NCBI GenBank assembly: GCA_910578075.1
Contig: CAJTPK010000036.1
Coordinates: forward strand, 1 to 24,374
From: an uncultured Muribaculaceae bacterium
GTDB taxonomy: Bacteria > Bacteroidota > Bacteroidia > Bacteroidales > Muribaculaceae
Length of the DNA stretch: 24,374 nt
Direction of reading: 5' to 3'
The notes beneath the pieces are model-generated. The model had not been told where the DNA came from, did no database searches, and saw nothing but the letters and a program-made list of their open reading frames with translations. Shown in pieces: positions 1 to 8,100 of the stretch (position 1 is the stretch's first letter; each line of letters begins with the position of its first letter). Made by a program: the position numbers and the translations under genes.

Positions 1-102
1 CTAAACCCGCTATTATACAGAACCGTTGGTGCAAGAAAGTATATAGACGCGTTAATATAAATCCCACAATCGGCAAAAATAAACCGAAGGACTTGTATTA
101 GT
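1..102. other. Left-edge flank, possible gene fragment, unassigned
   Basis: This short stretch lies downstream of hipA. One plus-strand frame is open from position 3 to a TAG at 99-101 (about 32 codons, lysine and arginine rich, with IQNRWCKKVYRRVNI near its middle). A second plus-strand frame is open from 1 to a TAA at 58-60. Either could be the 3' end of a gene lying outside the window and convergent with hipA, but nothing is recognisable. I see no clear terminator hairpin. Confidence 0.2.
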
Positions 103-1605
103 TTATTCAGGTGGAAAGAGGGTTTCGACTAATCGTATTTTGTCTTTGAGCGGAAGGTTGAAGATGTCTTGCTTCATCAGGTCAGAATAGATTTCCATAT
201 TCGGTCGGATGAATTTTCTTTGACGCCTACTATTGATAAGTGCCGAAACCTCAATATGCCCTTTGGAATTAACAGAGAGGGAGAGATTGTCAATATTTCT
301 TCCAAGCGTGTCGCTGAACGATGAGTCTGGTGCATCCTCTTTATCAAGATAACCGAAGGTTGTTAGATTTTCGTTCAATGTTTTCTGGATAATGCTGCGC
401 CACGGTTGGGCTATGCCATATTCTGTTGCGTACCGGTTGAAATCCTTGATGGCATTTGCAACACGGTTTATCATCGCGTTGGCATTCTTTATATCGTTTT
501 GTTTTGCAAAATCGAGTAGGTCGGCTTTCGTAATCTCACTGGTTTTACCTCCGATGCTCAATCTTCGTTCGATGTTAGGGGCGGTACCGTTTGTGTTGAA
601 GATAAAAGTCATATCGTAGGCCGGAGCCAGCCGCCATTTGCCATTTTCTTCAAGAAGGAAGGCGAAGTTCTTGTTATGGTCGTCGGTGTTGTTAGTCATA
701 ACATTAAAAGCCATCCTACAGAAAAGCTGCTCAATCTCCGATTCTGGAATTGAAAGTTCACGGCAAGTGGCTATGAGGTCTTCGTAACTGCGAGCTTCAG
801 GGTTCATTGCTGCCAAAGTCTGCATGTGGATCTTCTTTCCGTTAACTCTATCAAACCGTTTCGTAAGGAAATGATTGATACCTTCAACCGGCAACAAACG
901 ACATTCCTCCATCGTGATCCCGGCTGCGACAGCAATATTGTAGTAAGCTGTCTCAATTTCAGCTATGGGCATAGACTTATCTCCGAATTTGAGAATGTAG
1001 TATTCAAAACCGTGAAGTCCATCGGTTTGTCCTGAACGTATTTCTCCGGTCTCGCCATTTATAGCTATAATGGCTTTCATCTGTCTGCCACCGGCAGATG
1101 TGCCAACCGCCAGAAGTGCCTGCAAGGTCAGTTCCTCATCAGTATTCAGAACCATGTTGTCCCTGTCTTCGAGAATTTTCAGGGATATATCATACAGCGA
1201 TTTGATGTCGATTTTGCGAGTATGGGTAAGCTCATCGGCGTATGGTTCATATTCCAGTGCGCCCATTCCTCGTGTACCTATAAACATCAGCTTATAGAGA
1301 GGAGTTACTTTGTTACGGGGAAGCTTATTGTCTTTTACCCATTTGTCAAAAAGGGTATTACCCCACGAATCAGGCAGTGAGTCTGCTATAAAGGGTGGTA
1401 AGCCTTGATATAGCGGCCGATCATCACCGTAAACCGGCAAGAGATAGTTCCTGGATTTTGAAGATGACAGCAAAGGTGCAATATCAGGAATATTAGTCTG
1501 CTTAGGATTATACATAAAGTATATTCGTCTTGTCGTAGATTTCCAAACAAGCCGTCCTATTTCTTGTCCCCACAATTTTACTTTCAGATGCTTCATAGCT
1601 GTCAT
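103..1605 (-). CDS. hipA: HipA family serine/threonine kinase toxin
   Basis: HipA-type kinase of a type II toxin-antitoxin module. Known members phosphorylate aminoacyl-tRNA synthetases or other targets and arrest growth. Visible parts are an N-terminal HipA domain with GLPPFIADSLPDSWGN (residues 68-83), a phosphate-loop motif GTSAGG (168-173) that carries candidate autophosphorylation residues T169 and S170, HFLTKRFDR (245-253), the catalytic segment NNTDDHNKN (305-313), and APAYDMTF (327-334), the metal-binding Asp motif. All catalytic landmarks are present, so the kinase is probably active. At 500 residues it is about 60 longer than E. coli HipA. The extra part is a C-terminal tail (from about residue 425) of unknown role. 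The ATG at 1605-1603 overlaps the hipB stop as ATGA, which supports this start and translational coupling with the antitoxin. Confidence 0.93.
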   Translation of the reverse strand: MTAMKHLKVKLWGQEIGRLVWKSTTRRIYFMYNPKQTNIPDIAPLLSSSKSRNYLLPVYGDDRPLYQGLPPFIADSLPDSWGNTLFDKWVKDNKLPRNKVTPLYKLMFIGTRGMGALEYEPYADELTHTRKIDIKSLYDISLKILEDRDNMVLNTDEELTLQALLAVGTSAGGRQMKAIIAINGETGEIRSGQTDGLHGFEYYILKFGDKSMPIAEIETAYYNIAVAAGITMEECRLLPVEGINHFLTKRFDRVNGKKIHMQTLAAMNPEARSYEDLIATCRELSIPESEIEQLFCRMAFNVMTNNTDDHNKNFAFLLEENGKWRLAPAYDMTFIFNTNGTAPNIERRLSIGGKTSEITKADLLDFAKQNDIKNANAMINRVANAIKDFNRYATEYGIAQPWRSIIQKTLNENLTTFGYLDKEDAPDSSFSDTLGRNIDNLSLSVNSKGHIEVSALINSRRQRKFIRPNMEIYSDLMKQDIFNLPLKDKIRLVETLFPPE

Positions 1606-1919
1606 TTTTTAGATGAGTGTCTTACTCTCTGCACTTTCCTGTCGTTATCGTCATACATATATGGCGACTCTGGCAACTCCGGTAGCAACACTTCCCAGTT
1701 CTCGCCAAGTCCTATAACCCTAAGTAATCTCAGCAGGGTGCTGAATGAAATGTCAGTCATATTGCCTGACTCGAATTTGTAAAGAGTAGTCATGCCGATT
1801 GATGCAGCCTCAGAGACCTCCTTACGGGTCATCCGCAACCGCAACCGATAGTCCCGGAACCTTAATCCAAGATTCCTGATAACATCAGGAGTTGTCAGAG
1901 ATTTATTTGAAAGTATCAT
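1602..1919 (-). CDS. hipB: HipB-like XRE family antitoxin
   Basis: Small helix-turn-helix protein (105 residues) directly upstream of hipA and overlapping it by 4 nt. The HTH spans about residues 18-70 and contains RLRMTRKEVSEAASIGMTTL and the recognition-helix region LYKFESGNM. A short charged C-terminal tail follows, probably the part that contacts HipA. By family knowledge it neutralises HipA and represses the operon by binding operator repeats. Two identical 13-bp repeats lie directly upstream (1923-1935 and 1964-1976) and fit that role. The ATG at 1919 is the only good start and lies about 56 nt from a TAATTTTG -7 element. The pair has its own promoter and is separate from the large RM operon to its right. 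Confidence 0.9.
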   Translation of the reverse strand: MILSNKSLTTPDVIRNLGLRFRDYRLRLRMTRKEVSEAASIGMTTLYKFESGNMTDISFSTLLRLLRVIGLGENWEVLLPELPESPYMYDDNDRKVQRVRHSSKK

Positions 1920-1922
1920 TGT

Positions 1923-1982
1923 AATGATATTTACATCTATTTAATGCACATAACATTCCGCAGAATGATATTTACAAAATTA
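1923..1982 (-). promoter_or_regulatory. hipBA promoter with repeated operator-like sites
   Basis: The Bacteroidota -7 element TAATTTTG reads on the minus strand at 1982-1975. No convincing -33 TTTG lies at the usual distance. Two exact copies of aatgatatttaca occur at 1923-1935 and 1964-1976, 41 bp apart (about four helical turns). One abuts the -7 element and the other lies next to the hipB start codon. A small inverted repeat CATTC/GAATG (about 1954-1967) lies between them. HipB operators in known systems are multiple spaced sites, so this is a likely autoregulatory region. That assignment is inferred from position. Confidence 0.6.
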
Positions 1983-2056
1983 GAAATTAAATCCGATACT
2001 TCCAAATCAAAGAGGAAAATACGGTGAATTTCCTATCACAGGAAGTTGTTGAGCAT

Positions 2057-2929
2057 TTATTCTTCTTCGTAATAATACGAGTAATCAATGCCCTTCATGA
2101 AAATCTCACGGTCATTGATTTTATCAGTCAGCGCGCCCTTTATCAGCTCTTTAATGTGAGCAGAATCAATAACGCTTTCACGCATGGCAGTGAGATATTC
2201 GTTCTTGTCAATCTGGCTCCAATCAACGCAGAGTTTCAATGAGTAGCGAAGCATCAGGTCAAGCCAGATGCGCGTGCTGCGGCCATTCCCTTCCATAAAT
2301 GGATGCACCACGTTCATTTCAACATATTTGTCTACTATCTCGTCAAGTGTGGTTTCCGGCATATTCTCAATAGTCGGTATTATAGTCGGGAAATGAAGAC
2401 AGTTGGCAAAAGTAAATCCACCCTTCGATATATTCTTTGTCCTTATCTGCCCGGCGAACTCATATAATCCGCCAAATAGATAGGCATGAATCTGCTGTAA
2501 GCACTTTATACTTACCGGTTCTAGAGAGTTGAGCAGACCGCTTTCAAATAGGGTATATGCTTTCTTACGGCTTTGACCATCAATAGTGTTGTCGCTATAT
2601 GTGAACCAGTCAAGAAACTTGCTTGCCCTATTATTGGGATAGTGCTTAGCGAGTGTTATAATGTCTTCTGCCGATAATGCATCACTATTATATTGCTTAC
2701 CATCAGCAGCCACTATATTCAGTTTGTGAGTGCCACTCACAAACTGAATATTCTCTGTCTTGAACTTCCGTTTCAGCCAACGCCAGTAGTTGCCGGCTTT
2801 GGTATAGTCTGGTTCATCGTTTATGGCACGCACAACATCAGTAGCCGAAAACCACCAGCAGTTGTTCTTATCATCCCATACCGCTCTAACCTCACGGTCA
2901 TTGAAAAATCGTATTGACTTCTTGCTCAT
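2057..2929 (-). CDS. Bro-N domain fused to Fic (AMP-transferase) domain
   Basis: 290-residue fusion. Residues 5-110 look like a Bro-N/phage antirepressor DNA-binding domain (FNDREVRAVW at 9-18, WWFSATDVV at 25-33, then DGKQYNSDA). Residues 122-290 are a Fic domain: entry motif AYTLFESGLLN (124-134), IHAYLFGGLYEFAGQIR (147-163), and the complete catalytic motif HPFMEGNGRSTR (209-220) with His209, Asn215 and both arginines. By family knowledge it should transfer AMP to target proteins. I see no class II inhibitory helix ahead of the Fic fold and no stand-alone antitoxin next to it, so control must come from elsewhere. Its ATG overlaps the stop of the upstream Fic gene as ATGA (2929-2926), so it is the last, coupled gene of the defence operon. 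A perfect 37-nt palindrome is embedded in codons 60-72. Confidence 0.88.
   Translation of the reverse strand: MSKKSIRFFNDREVRAVWDDKNNCWWFSATDVVRAINDEPDYTKAGNYWRWLKRKFKTENIQFVSGTHKLNIVAADGKQYNSDALSAEDIITLAKHYPNNRASKFLDWFTYSDNTIDGQSRKKAYTLFESGLLNSLEPVSIKCLQQIHAYLFGGLYEFAGQIRTKNISKGGFTFANCLHFPTIIPTIENMPETTLDEIVDKYVEMNVVHPFMEGNGRSTRIWLDLMLRYSLKLCVDWSQIDKNEYLTAMRESVIDSAHIKELIKGALTDKINDREIFMKGIDYSYYYEEE
2715..2751. repeat. Perfect 37-nt palindrome inside the Bro-N-Fic coding region
   Basis: Arms at 2715-2732 and 2734-2751 are exact 18-bp inverted repeats (atattcagtttgtgagtg and its complement) around a single central base, 2733. The palindrome encodes residues from I61 to I72 of the Bro-N-Fic protein in frame. 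It lies mid-gene, so it is not a terminator for either neighbour. Confidence 0.9.
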
Positions 2930-4053
2930 GATTCAGATTTGTTTATGATCCAAGTGGCATTATTCTTTGCTCCGATACGTGAGAGGATAGCTTTTTCTTT
3001 GAGGGAGGCAATGGCGCGATCAACCGTTCGCTTGCTCAGTCCGGTTTTGGTTGCAATGGCTGCGATTGAGATTTGAGGATTCTCTTGAATCGTTTTTATT
3101 ACAGCCATCTCCTTCAGGGAAAGGTGCGCGGTTAAAGGCAATGGCGTTTCCAAAACGTCATTTTGGCGTTTAGCATTCTCTGAGACGTCAGTCTGACGTT
3201 TATCCTCGCTCCATCTGATATGAAGTGTGCGATTGCGCAAGTCAGCAGGTACACCAAACACCGCGAAGTTCAAGAAGCGTTCAAGTGGCTCAAAAGTGCG
3301 GTGAATCCCATTAGGGATGTTCTCATATTGAGACCTAACCAACGCATTACGGAAGAACCAGGAATGTTTGGCAAAGCTCTCATTGTTAACGTCAAAACCG
3401 AAACTACGGAGATATTTTATCAGGAACACAGCGGTTGTGCGAGTATTGCCCTCACCGAAAGCGTGAATCTGCCAAACGCTTGATATGAACCGGGCTATAT
3501 GGTTAATCGCCTCCTGTGCGGAATGGCTACTATAATCAAACTTCTTTTCCTCAGAGAAATCAAAGGTCAGCAACTCCATCAAATTTCCGGCGTTGCCATA
3601 TCCGATTGTATCGCCGTCGAGAATCCACTGATTCTTGGTGATGTTATATGTGCGGAACAATCCGGCGTGAGGCAGAATACCCTTGAAAAGATAGCCATGA
3701 ATATGAGCCAACTCCATAGTGGAGAAGGTAAAAGCCTTTTGTGCCAACAGAGCATTGATTCGTTCAGATACACCGTCTGCCTCAAGAGTTCTGTCCGCTT
3801 CTGCCTTTTCCCGCACATCTTTCTGCTGATAGTACTCTTCAAGTCGATGGCGTACATCTTCAGTGCTTATCTTCCCTTCGATATTCTCTTTAGCCTGCGA
3901 CACAAGAAAATCCGATGGCGTCAGCCCATCAACCTGCTGTAAGCCGATGGCAATAGACCAGTTCTTCGCCCTCTGCACCTTATCCGGCTCTGAGGAACGC
4001 AAATACTGCTCAAACTCTTGATATTTATCTTCGTATGCCATGATTACCGTCAT
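2926..4053 (-). CDS. Fic family protein with VbhA-like N-terminus and C-terminal winged helix
   Basis: 375 residues from the ATG at 4053. The N-terminus (about 25-75: NWSIAIGLQQVDGL, then NIEGKIS) resembles the VbhA/Fic antitoxin helix region, but its inhibitory motif is degenerate (DG where EG is usual). The Fic core has IHGYLFKG, the flap ITKNQWILDGDT (138-149) and the motif HAFGEGNTRT (197-206). It keeps His197, Phe, Glu, Gly, Asn and the first Arg, but differs from HPFx(D/E)GNGRxxR at P, the second G and the last R. A linker with a repeated KRQ(T/N)DV follows, then a winged HTH (about 310-370, TGLSKRTVDRAIASL). Start choice: ATG 4053 forms TAATG with a preceding small ORF. ATG 4041 is the other good candidate, and a TTG at 4080 is possible but less likely. 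It lies between abiH and the Bro-N-Fic gene. Confidence 0.85.
   Translation of the reverse strand: MTVIMAYEDKYQEFEQYLRSSEPDKVQRAKNWSIAIGLQQVDGLTPSDFLVSQAKENIEGKISTEDVRHRLEEYYQQKDVREKAEADRTLEADGVSERINALLAQKAFTFSTMELAHIHGYLFKGILPHAGLFRTYNITKNQWILDGDTIGYGNAGNLMELLTFDFSEEKKFDYSSHSAQEAINHIARFISSVWQIHAFGEGNTRTTAVFLIKYLRSFGFDVNNESFAKHSWFFRNALVRSQYENIPNGIHRTFEPLERFLNFAVFGVPADLRNRTLHIRWSEDKRQTDVSENAKRQNDVLETPLPLTAHLSLKEMAVIKTIQENPQISIAAIATKTGLSKRTVDRAIASLKEKAILSRIGAKNNATWIINKSES
3155..3202. repeat. 18-bp imperfect direct repeat in the Fic linker
   Basis: acgtcattttggcgttta (3155-3172) recurs as acgtcagtctgacgttta (3185-3202), 15 of 18 bases the same and 30 nt apart. On the coding strand this gives KRQTDV and KRQNDV ten residues apart in the linker ahead of the winged HTH. 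The period is a whole number of codons, so the repeat is in frame. Confidence 0.75.
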
Positions 4054-4142
4054 TAAAGACTTCCGATAGCCGTCTGCCAAGCATCAGCCTTCTCCCTCTG
4101 CCTCGGTTTCCTGTGAACTTTGTATTCGTCAAATTCCGACAT
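4053..4142 (-). pseudogene. 29-codon ORF, relic of a Fic/VbhA-type N-terminus
   Basis: An ORF too short for usual gene calling. It begins with ATG at 4142-4140, 5 nt after the abiH stop, and ends with TAA at 4055-4053, which overlaps the ATG of the Fic gene as TAATG. Its product begins MSEFDEYKVHRK and ends KADAWQTAIGSL. That pattern (acidic EF.EY start, basic stretch, then WQTAIG) matches the Fic gene right after it, which has QEFEQYL, DKVQRAK and NWSIAIG in the same order. It therefore looks like a truncated duplicate of the N-terminal antitoxin-like segment. It may now serve only to couple translation from abiH to fic, or it could be a leader peptide. That is inference. Confidence 0.5.
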
Positions 4143-4147
4143 TGATT

Positions 4148-5131
4148 TCATGTGTACTTAAACATAGATTTTGTACAGGATATATAAATTCTACTCCTTA
4201 TGTCAGTATCGTTTACGTTTTCAATTCCGAATTTAGAGATTAACCAATCTTTGGTTTCATCAATTTGTTCCTGAAACTCAGGTCCATTATTGTTGCGCAA
4301 CTCAAACCCACCATCATAGAAAAATAAGACTCGGGCCTCCGATGTCTCTAATCTTTTACCAATTGCATGCCACCAACTTTCATCAGAGATACCCATTGAC
4401 ATTCCAAAAATGCAAATAAAAGATGCGTTGTTTATCCAACGTAGACATTTTTTATGATGTTCCTCGCCATATAAACTGTTGTATGTAGGCTTAATAAACC
4501 TGGATTTTACTTGGTAGCTTGAGGCTAGTTCTGAATTTTTTATTTGTGTTTCATTGTCGAGTCCAAGAGCCATCCTGCCTTTGTTCGGGTCACAAAATCC
4601 GTGAATATGTTCGATTTCACTCAATTTTCGAACATGCGACCCAATACTTCCAGCACTGATTTCTTTACCCGTATACTTCAATAGCTTCTCTACCGTTTCG
4701 GTATAATTAAATGATATAATCCTCAGATATTTATGGTCATCTCTATCGAAGATATTTCTTTTAAGCTCATTTTGCAGATTTCGTCTCAAAGACTTATATG
4801 GCTCGAACAAATCTGTAAGGAAATCCGAAGCATATTCTTTCTGCGGAGAGAACCCTTTGTCTTGCATTGAAATATATCGTTGCAAGGCATCTAACAAGTC
4901 TTTGTGTATTTCCCTTGTCTCCTCAACTGAGTCAATAGATTCTAAATATAAGCCAATGCCTTCCTCTAAATCCGACCAGTTTTCGTAATTACTGCTAATT
5001 TCAGATTTAAGTTTTGCTATGGCAGGGTGTTTCGATTCCTCGTTGACATACCAATCATAGAAACTTTTATAATCGGTATTTAACCCCAGGTTTCTATCAA
5101 ATCCATTGCCTATAAGATAAACGTAATCCAT
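4148..5131 (-). CDS. abiH: AbiH family abortive infection protein
   Basis: 327 residues. The N-terminus LIGNGFDRNLGLNTDYKSFY (6-25) is the signature of the AbiH family, first described as a lactococcal phage abortive infection protein. Further family-like features are ISFNYTETVEKLL (139-151), EHIHG (174-178) and IFGMSMGISDESWW (241-254), a layout suggesting a Rossmann-like nucleotide-binding or SIR2-like fold. The biochemical activity of AbiH is not established. No signal peptide or membrane segment is visible, so it should be cytoplasmic. It starts 9 nt after the hsdR stop and is followed 5 nt later by the small ORF ahead of fic, so it lies inside the RM operon. Its AT-rich composition differs from hsdR, which suggests it was added as a separate cassette. 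Confidence 0.85.
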   Translation of the reverse strand: MDYVYLIGNGFDRNLGLNTDYKSFYDWYVNEESKHPAIAKLKSEISSNYENWSDLEEGIGLYLESIDSVEETREIHKDLLDALQRYISMQDKGFSPQKEYASDFLTDLFEPYKSLRRNLQNELKRNIFDRDDHKYLRIISFNYTETVEKLLKYTGKEISAGSIGSHVRKLSEIEHIHGFCDPNKGRMALGLDNETQIKNSELASSYQVKSRFIKPTYNSLYGEEHHKKCLRWINNASFICIFGMSMGISDESWWHAIGKRLETSEARVLFFYDGGFELRNNNGPEFQEQIDETKDWLISKFGIENVNDTDIRSRIYISCTKSMFKYT

Positions 5132-5140
5132 AACACTGTT

Positions 5141-8100
5141 TTACGGTTCTGCTGCAATATTAAAATTTCTATCATTATCAATCTCATAGGGATGATGATT
5201 TTGATAATGTTCAATATTCTTCATCTTGAATTCTTCAAGGAACATTTCATTGTTCTCTTGAATGAGTTTTTTGACTTTGGCGTTATCCACTTGACGTAGA
5301 TAGCGGCGAAGTACCTTGTTATATTCTTTCTCCACTTCTTCGCGACTAAAGTTTGGGCTGCGAAGCATAGCCATGAACTTGCCATCAGTTTTAAGAAACT
5401 CGAAGAATTTATCGGTTTGTGCATCCCAAAACCGAATTTCTTCCTCACGTTGCTGTTCAGTGGCATTCATTTTTGCGATAGCATCAAATATGGAGGCGAG
5501 TCCGGTTTTTTTGCCTGTTTTGCCGGAATTGGGTGTTCCGCCTTCGCTACCATCACCACCCTCACCGCCATCATCTCCGGCTTCGAGTTCTTCGCCTACA
5601 AGCAGACCGAGATTGCCATCAAATGTGGTCATGATTGACCCAAGAGGGGTTTTTGTCTGAAACATTGAGCGATAGATGTTGCAATATCGCTGCCAAAAAT
5701 CGATAAACGCACCATTAGTGAGTTTGTCATCTATCTCAATTACACCCTGAAGTTGCAACAACAGACCATTGTATTTACCGATTGAGCAACGCAACTGTTT
5801 GGCAGGGTTATCCGGCTCTTTTTTGCCTTGATTGGCGAGATCATTTCTCCAGTCTTCAAGGAATCGGTCGTGAGCCTCAACGGATGCCTTTATCCAAGCG
5901 CGGATGTCGGCATCCATATCAAGGCAAAGAGCGGCGTTGGCATCTTTGTTGTCAAGTGAGGAACAGTAACGGTCAAACCATTTGCCGAAAATAGGTTGAG
6001 CAGTAAGCCCTCTGTAAAGTTCCTCCACAACTGCTTTCTCGCGAATCGGGTCAAAGTCGGTGATTACGGTGCCGCAAAACTTGTTAAACGCGGCTCCGAT
6101 GTTTTTGCCGTTTACGTTGTTGAACGAGAAGTCGATGATGTGGCACTCATTCTTATACTTAGCGGTGCGGTTTACACGCGAGATAGTCTGAATGGCATTG
6201 ATGTCGCGTATCTCTTTGTCGAGGAATAATGTATGCAGTTTTGGCTCATCGAAGCCGGTCTGCAATTTATCAACGACAATGATAAGACCGTTCTTTGCAG
6301 TCTTGAAATTGTCAATGACTTTATCCTCGGCAACACCGTTATTCATCGAAGCACAGCTCTCATACTGCTGATTGTCGGAATATACAATGGCAATAGGCGC
6401 GTCGGCATACTTGGCAAACGGACCGGAAGCGGTCTTTTCGTCCATGAGTCGGCGTATTATCTTGCAGTATTGTATGGCGATAGGTATGGAAGAAACGGCA
6501 AGCATAGCTTTGCCGGTACCACGAATTTTGCCGTAAACAAGTGTTAGCAATCGGTTGACGATGAATTTGGAGATAGCCTCTATTCGGTCATAATTGTTGT
6601 AAATCTGTTTCTTGGCAAGCGACACTTTCTCGTCAAGTCCGAGGCGGATAGCTTCCTCTACAGCTTGGCGCAAGCCGTCAGGAAGTTCAAAATACATCTT
6701 GGCAGGAACAGGAATGATGTGCTTCGTCGGGTCGAGGATATAGCCGTCGTTGATAGCCTCTTGCATAGTGTAGGAGTCAAACGGCTTCCACAACTGACCG
6801 AAGTTTGTGCCACGGTGAAACTCACCGAAGCGGGCGAGAACACGGTCACTGGGGGTCGCTGTAAAACCGACTATAAGGTTTTTCTTTTTTGATCCGCGAG
6901 TTATGAAACCTCCGTTTTCATCGAAGATGTCCTGAATCTCATCAAAAGCCGAAAACATTTCTTGATGAACATCATCGGTGTTTGAACGGTGAACCTCATC
7001 AATGAGGAAAGATACTCTCAGTTGCTTGAAGTTTTTGTCAGCTTTTTCGATAGCATTTTTCAATTCCCAGAATTTTTGGATATTCACCACAATGATGCGG
7101 CGCTTGTCTGACAAGGCTTTAACGAATGTATCTTGGTCGGTGGCCTCCACAAACATAGCCTTGTCGATATTCATGTTAAGCATCATTGAGTCGAGCTGAT
7201 CACGAAGTTGCAAGCGGTCAACCACAAGAAGAATTTTATCATATACCCATTCTCCGTTATGACGCAGGTCTTTGAGTTGCAATGCAGTCCACCCGATAAT
7301 GTTGCTCTTGCCGAACCCGGCGGCATATTGGAGCAGCAGCGAATATACATATTTATTGTTGCAATAACTCTCGCGCTCAGCCACTACGCGGTCAATGACA
7401 TCTTGTGGAGCACCCAGAGCAACGAGCTCTGCACGAAGTTTGTCAATAAAGTAATTAGGTTCGCTTTCATGGTCGAGCATCTCAGCTACTCGGTCAATAA
7501 TCCTGTCGCATCCGAATTTCTGTTTGGGTCGTGGCGAAATCAAGCGGCCAGTCTTGTCCTTATACTCTTTCTTTTGCACCTTACGTCCGTTTTCCGTAAC
7601 AGTAACGGTCTTGTAGGTATAGGCCATGAAGTTGTAGTAGAGAATTTCTTTTTCTATCATCTTCTTGGAATACAGCGAGCGCATAGCCTCCTCGAAGCGT
7701 TCGCGAGGGGTGGCTTCTTCTCCGGCAACAGTCGGGAGAGGTTTGAACACTTCTTCCACCATAGGGCGATAAGATGAAACGGATATAGTGGCATCTTGAA
7801 AGCCTTTTTTCGCCTCATCGAAAAATTGACCGGAATTGCGAAGCACAAATGTGTCGTTTATGTCGGTTGTAACGAGATGCAGAGATTTTTCAAAAGGGCG
7901 AAGCATCGTGCGGCGCAGTGTCTGCTGCACATCGTTACCGTTTGCTATCTTCGTATATTCCCAAACGGCTTCAAGATAATCAGTGACAACCTTATTGCGT
8001 CCGTTGGTGCGAGCCGTTTGGTTGGTGAAATTGCTTTTGAGTTCGGCATAGCAAAGGAATATGCCGTTGACGAAAAAAGAGAGGTCGGGACGAAAGCCGA

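Noticed and set aside
4054..4080. TTG start for the first Fic gene at 4080
   Set aside because: ATG codons at 4053 and 4041 exist, and the one at 4053 is coupled to the preceding ORF as TAATG.
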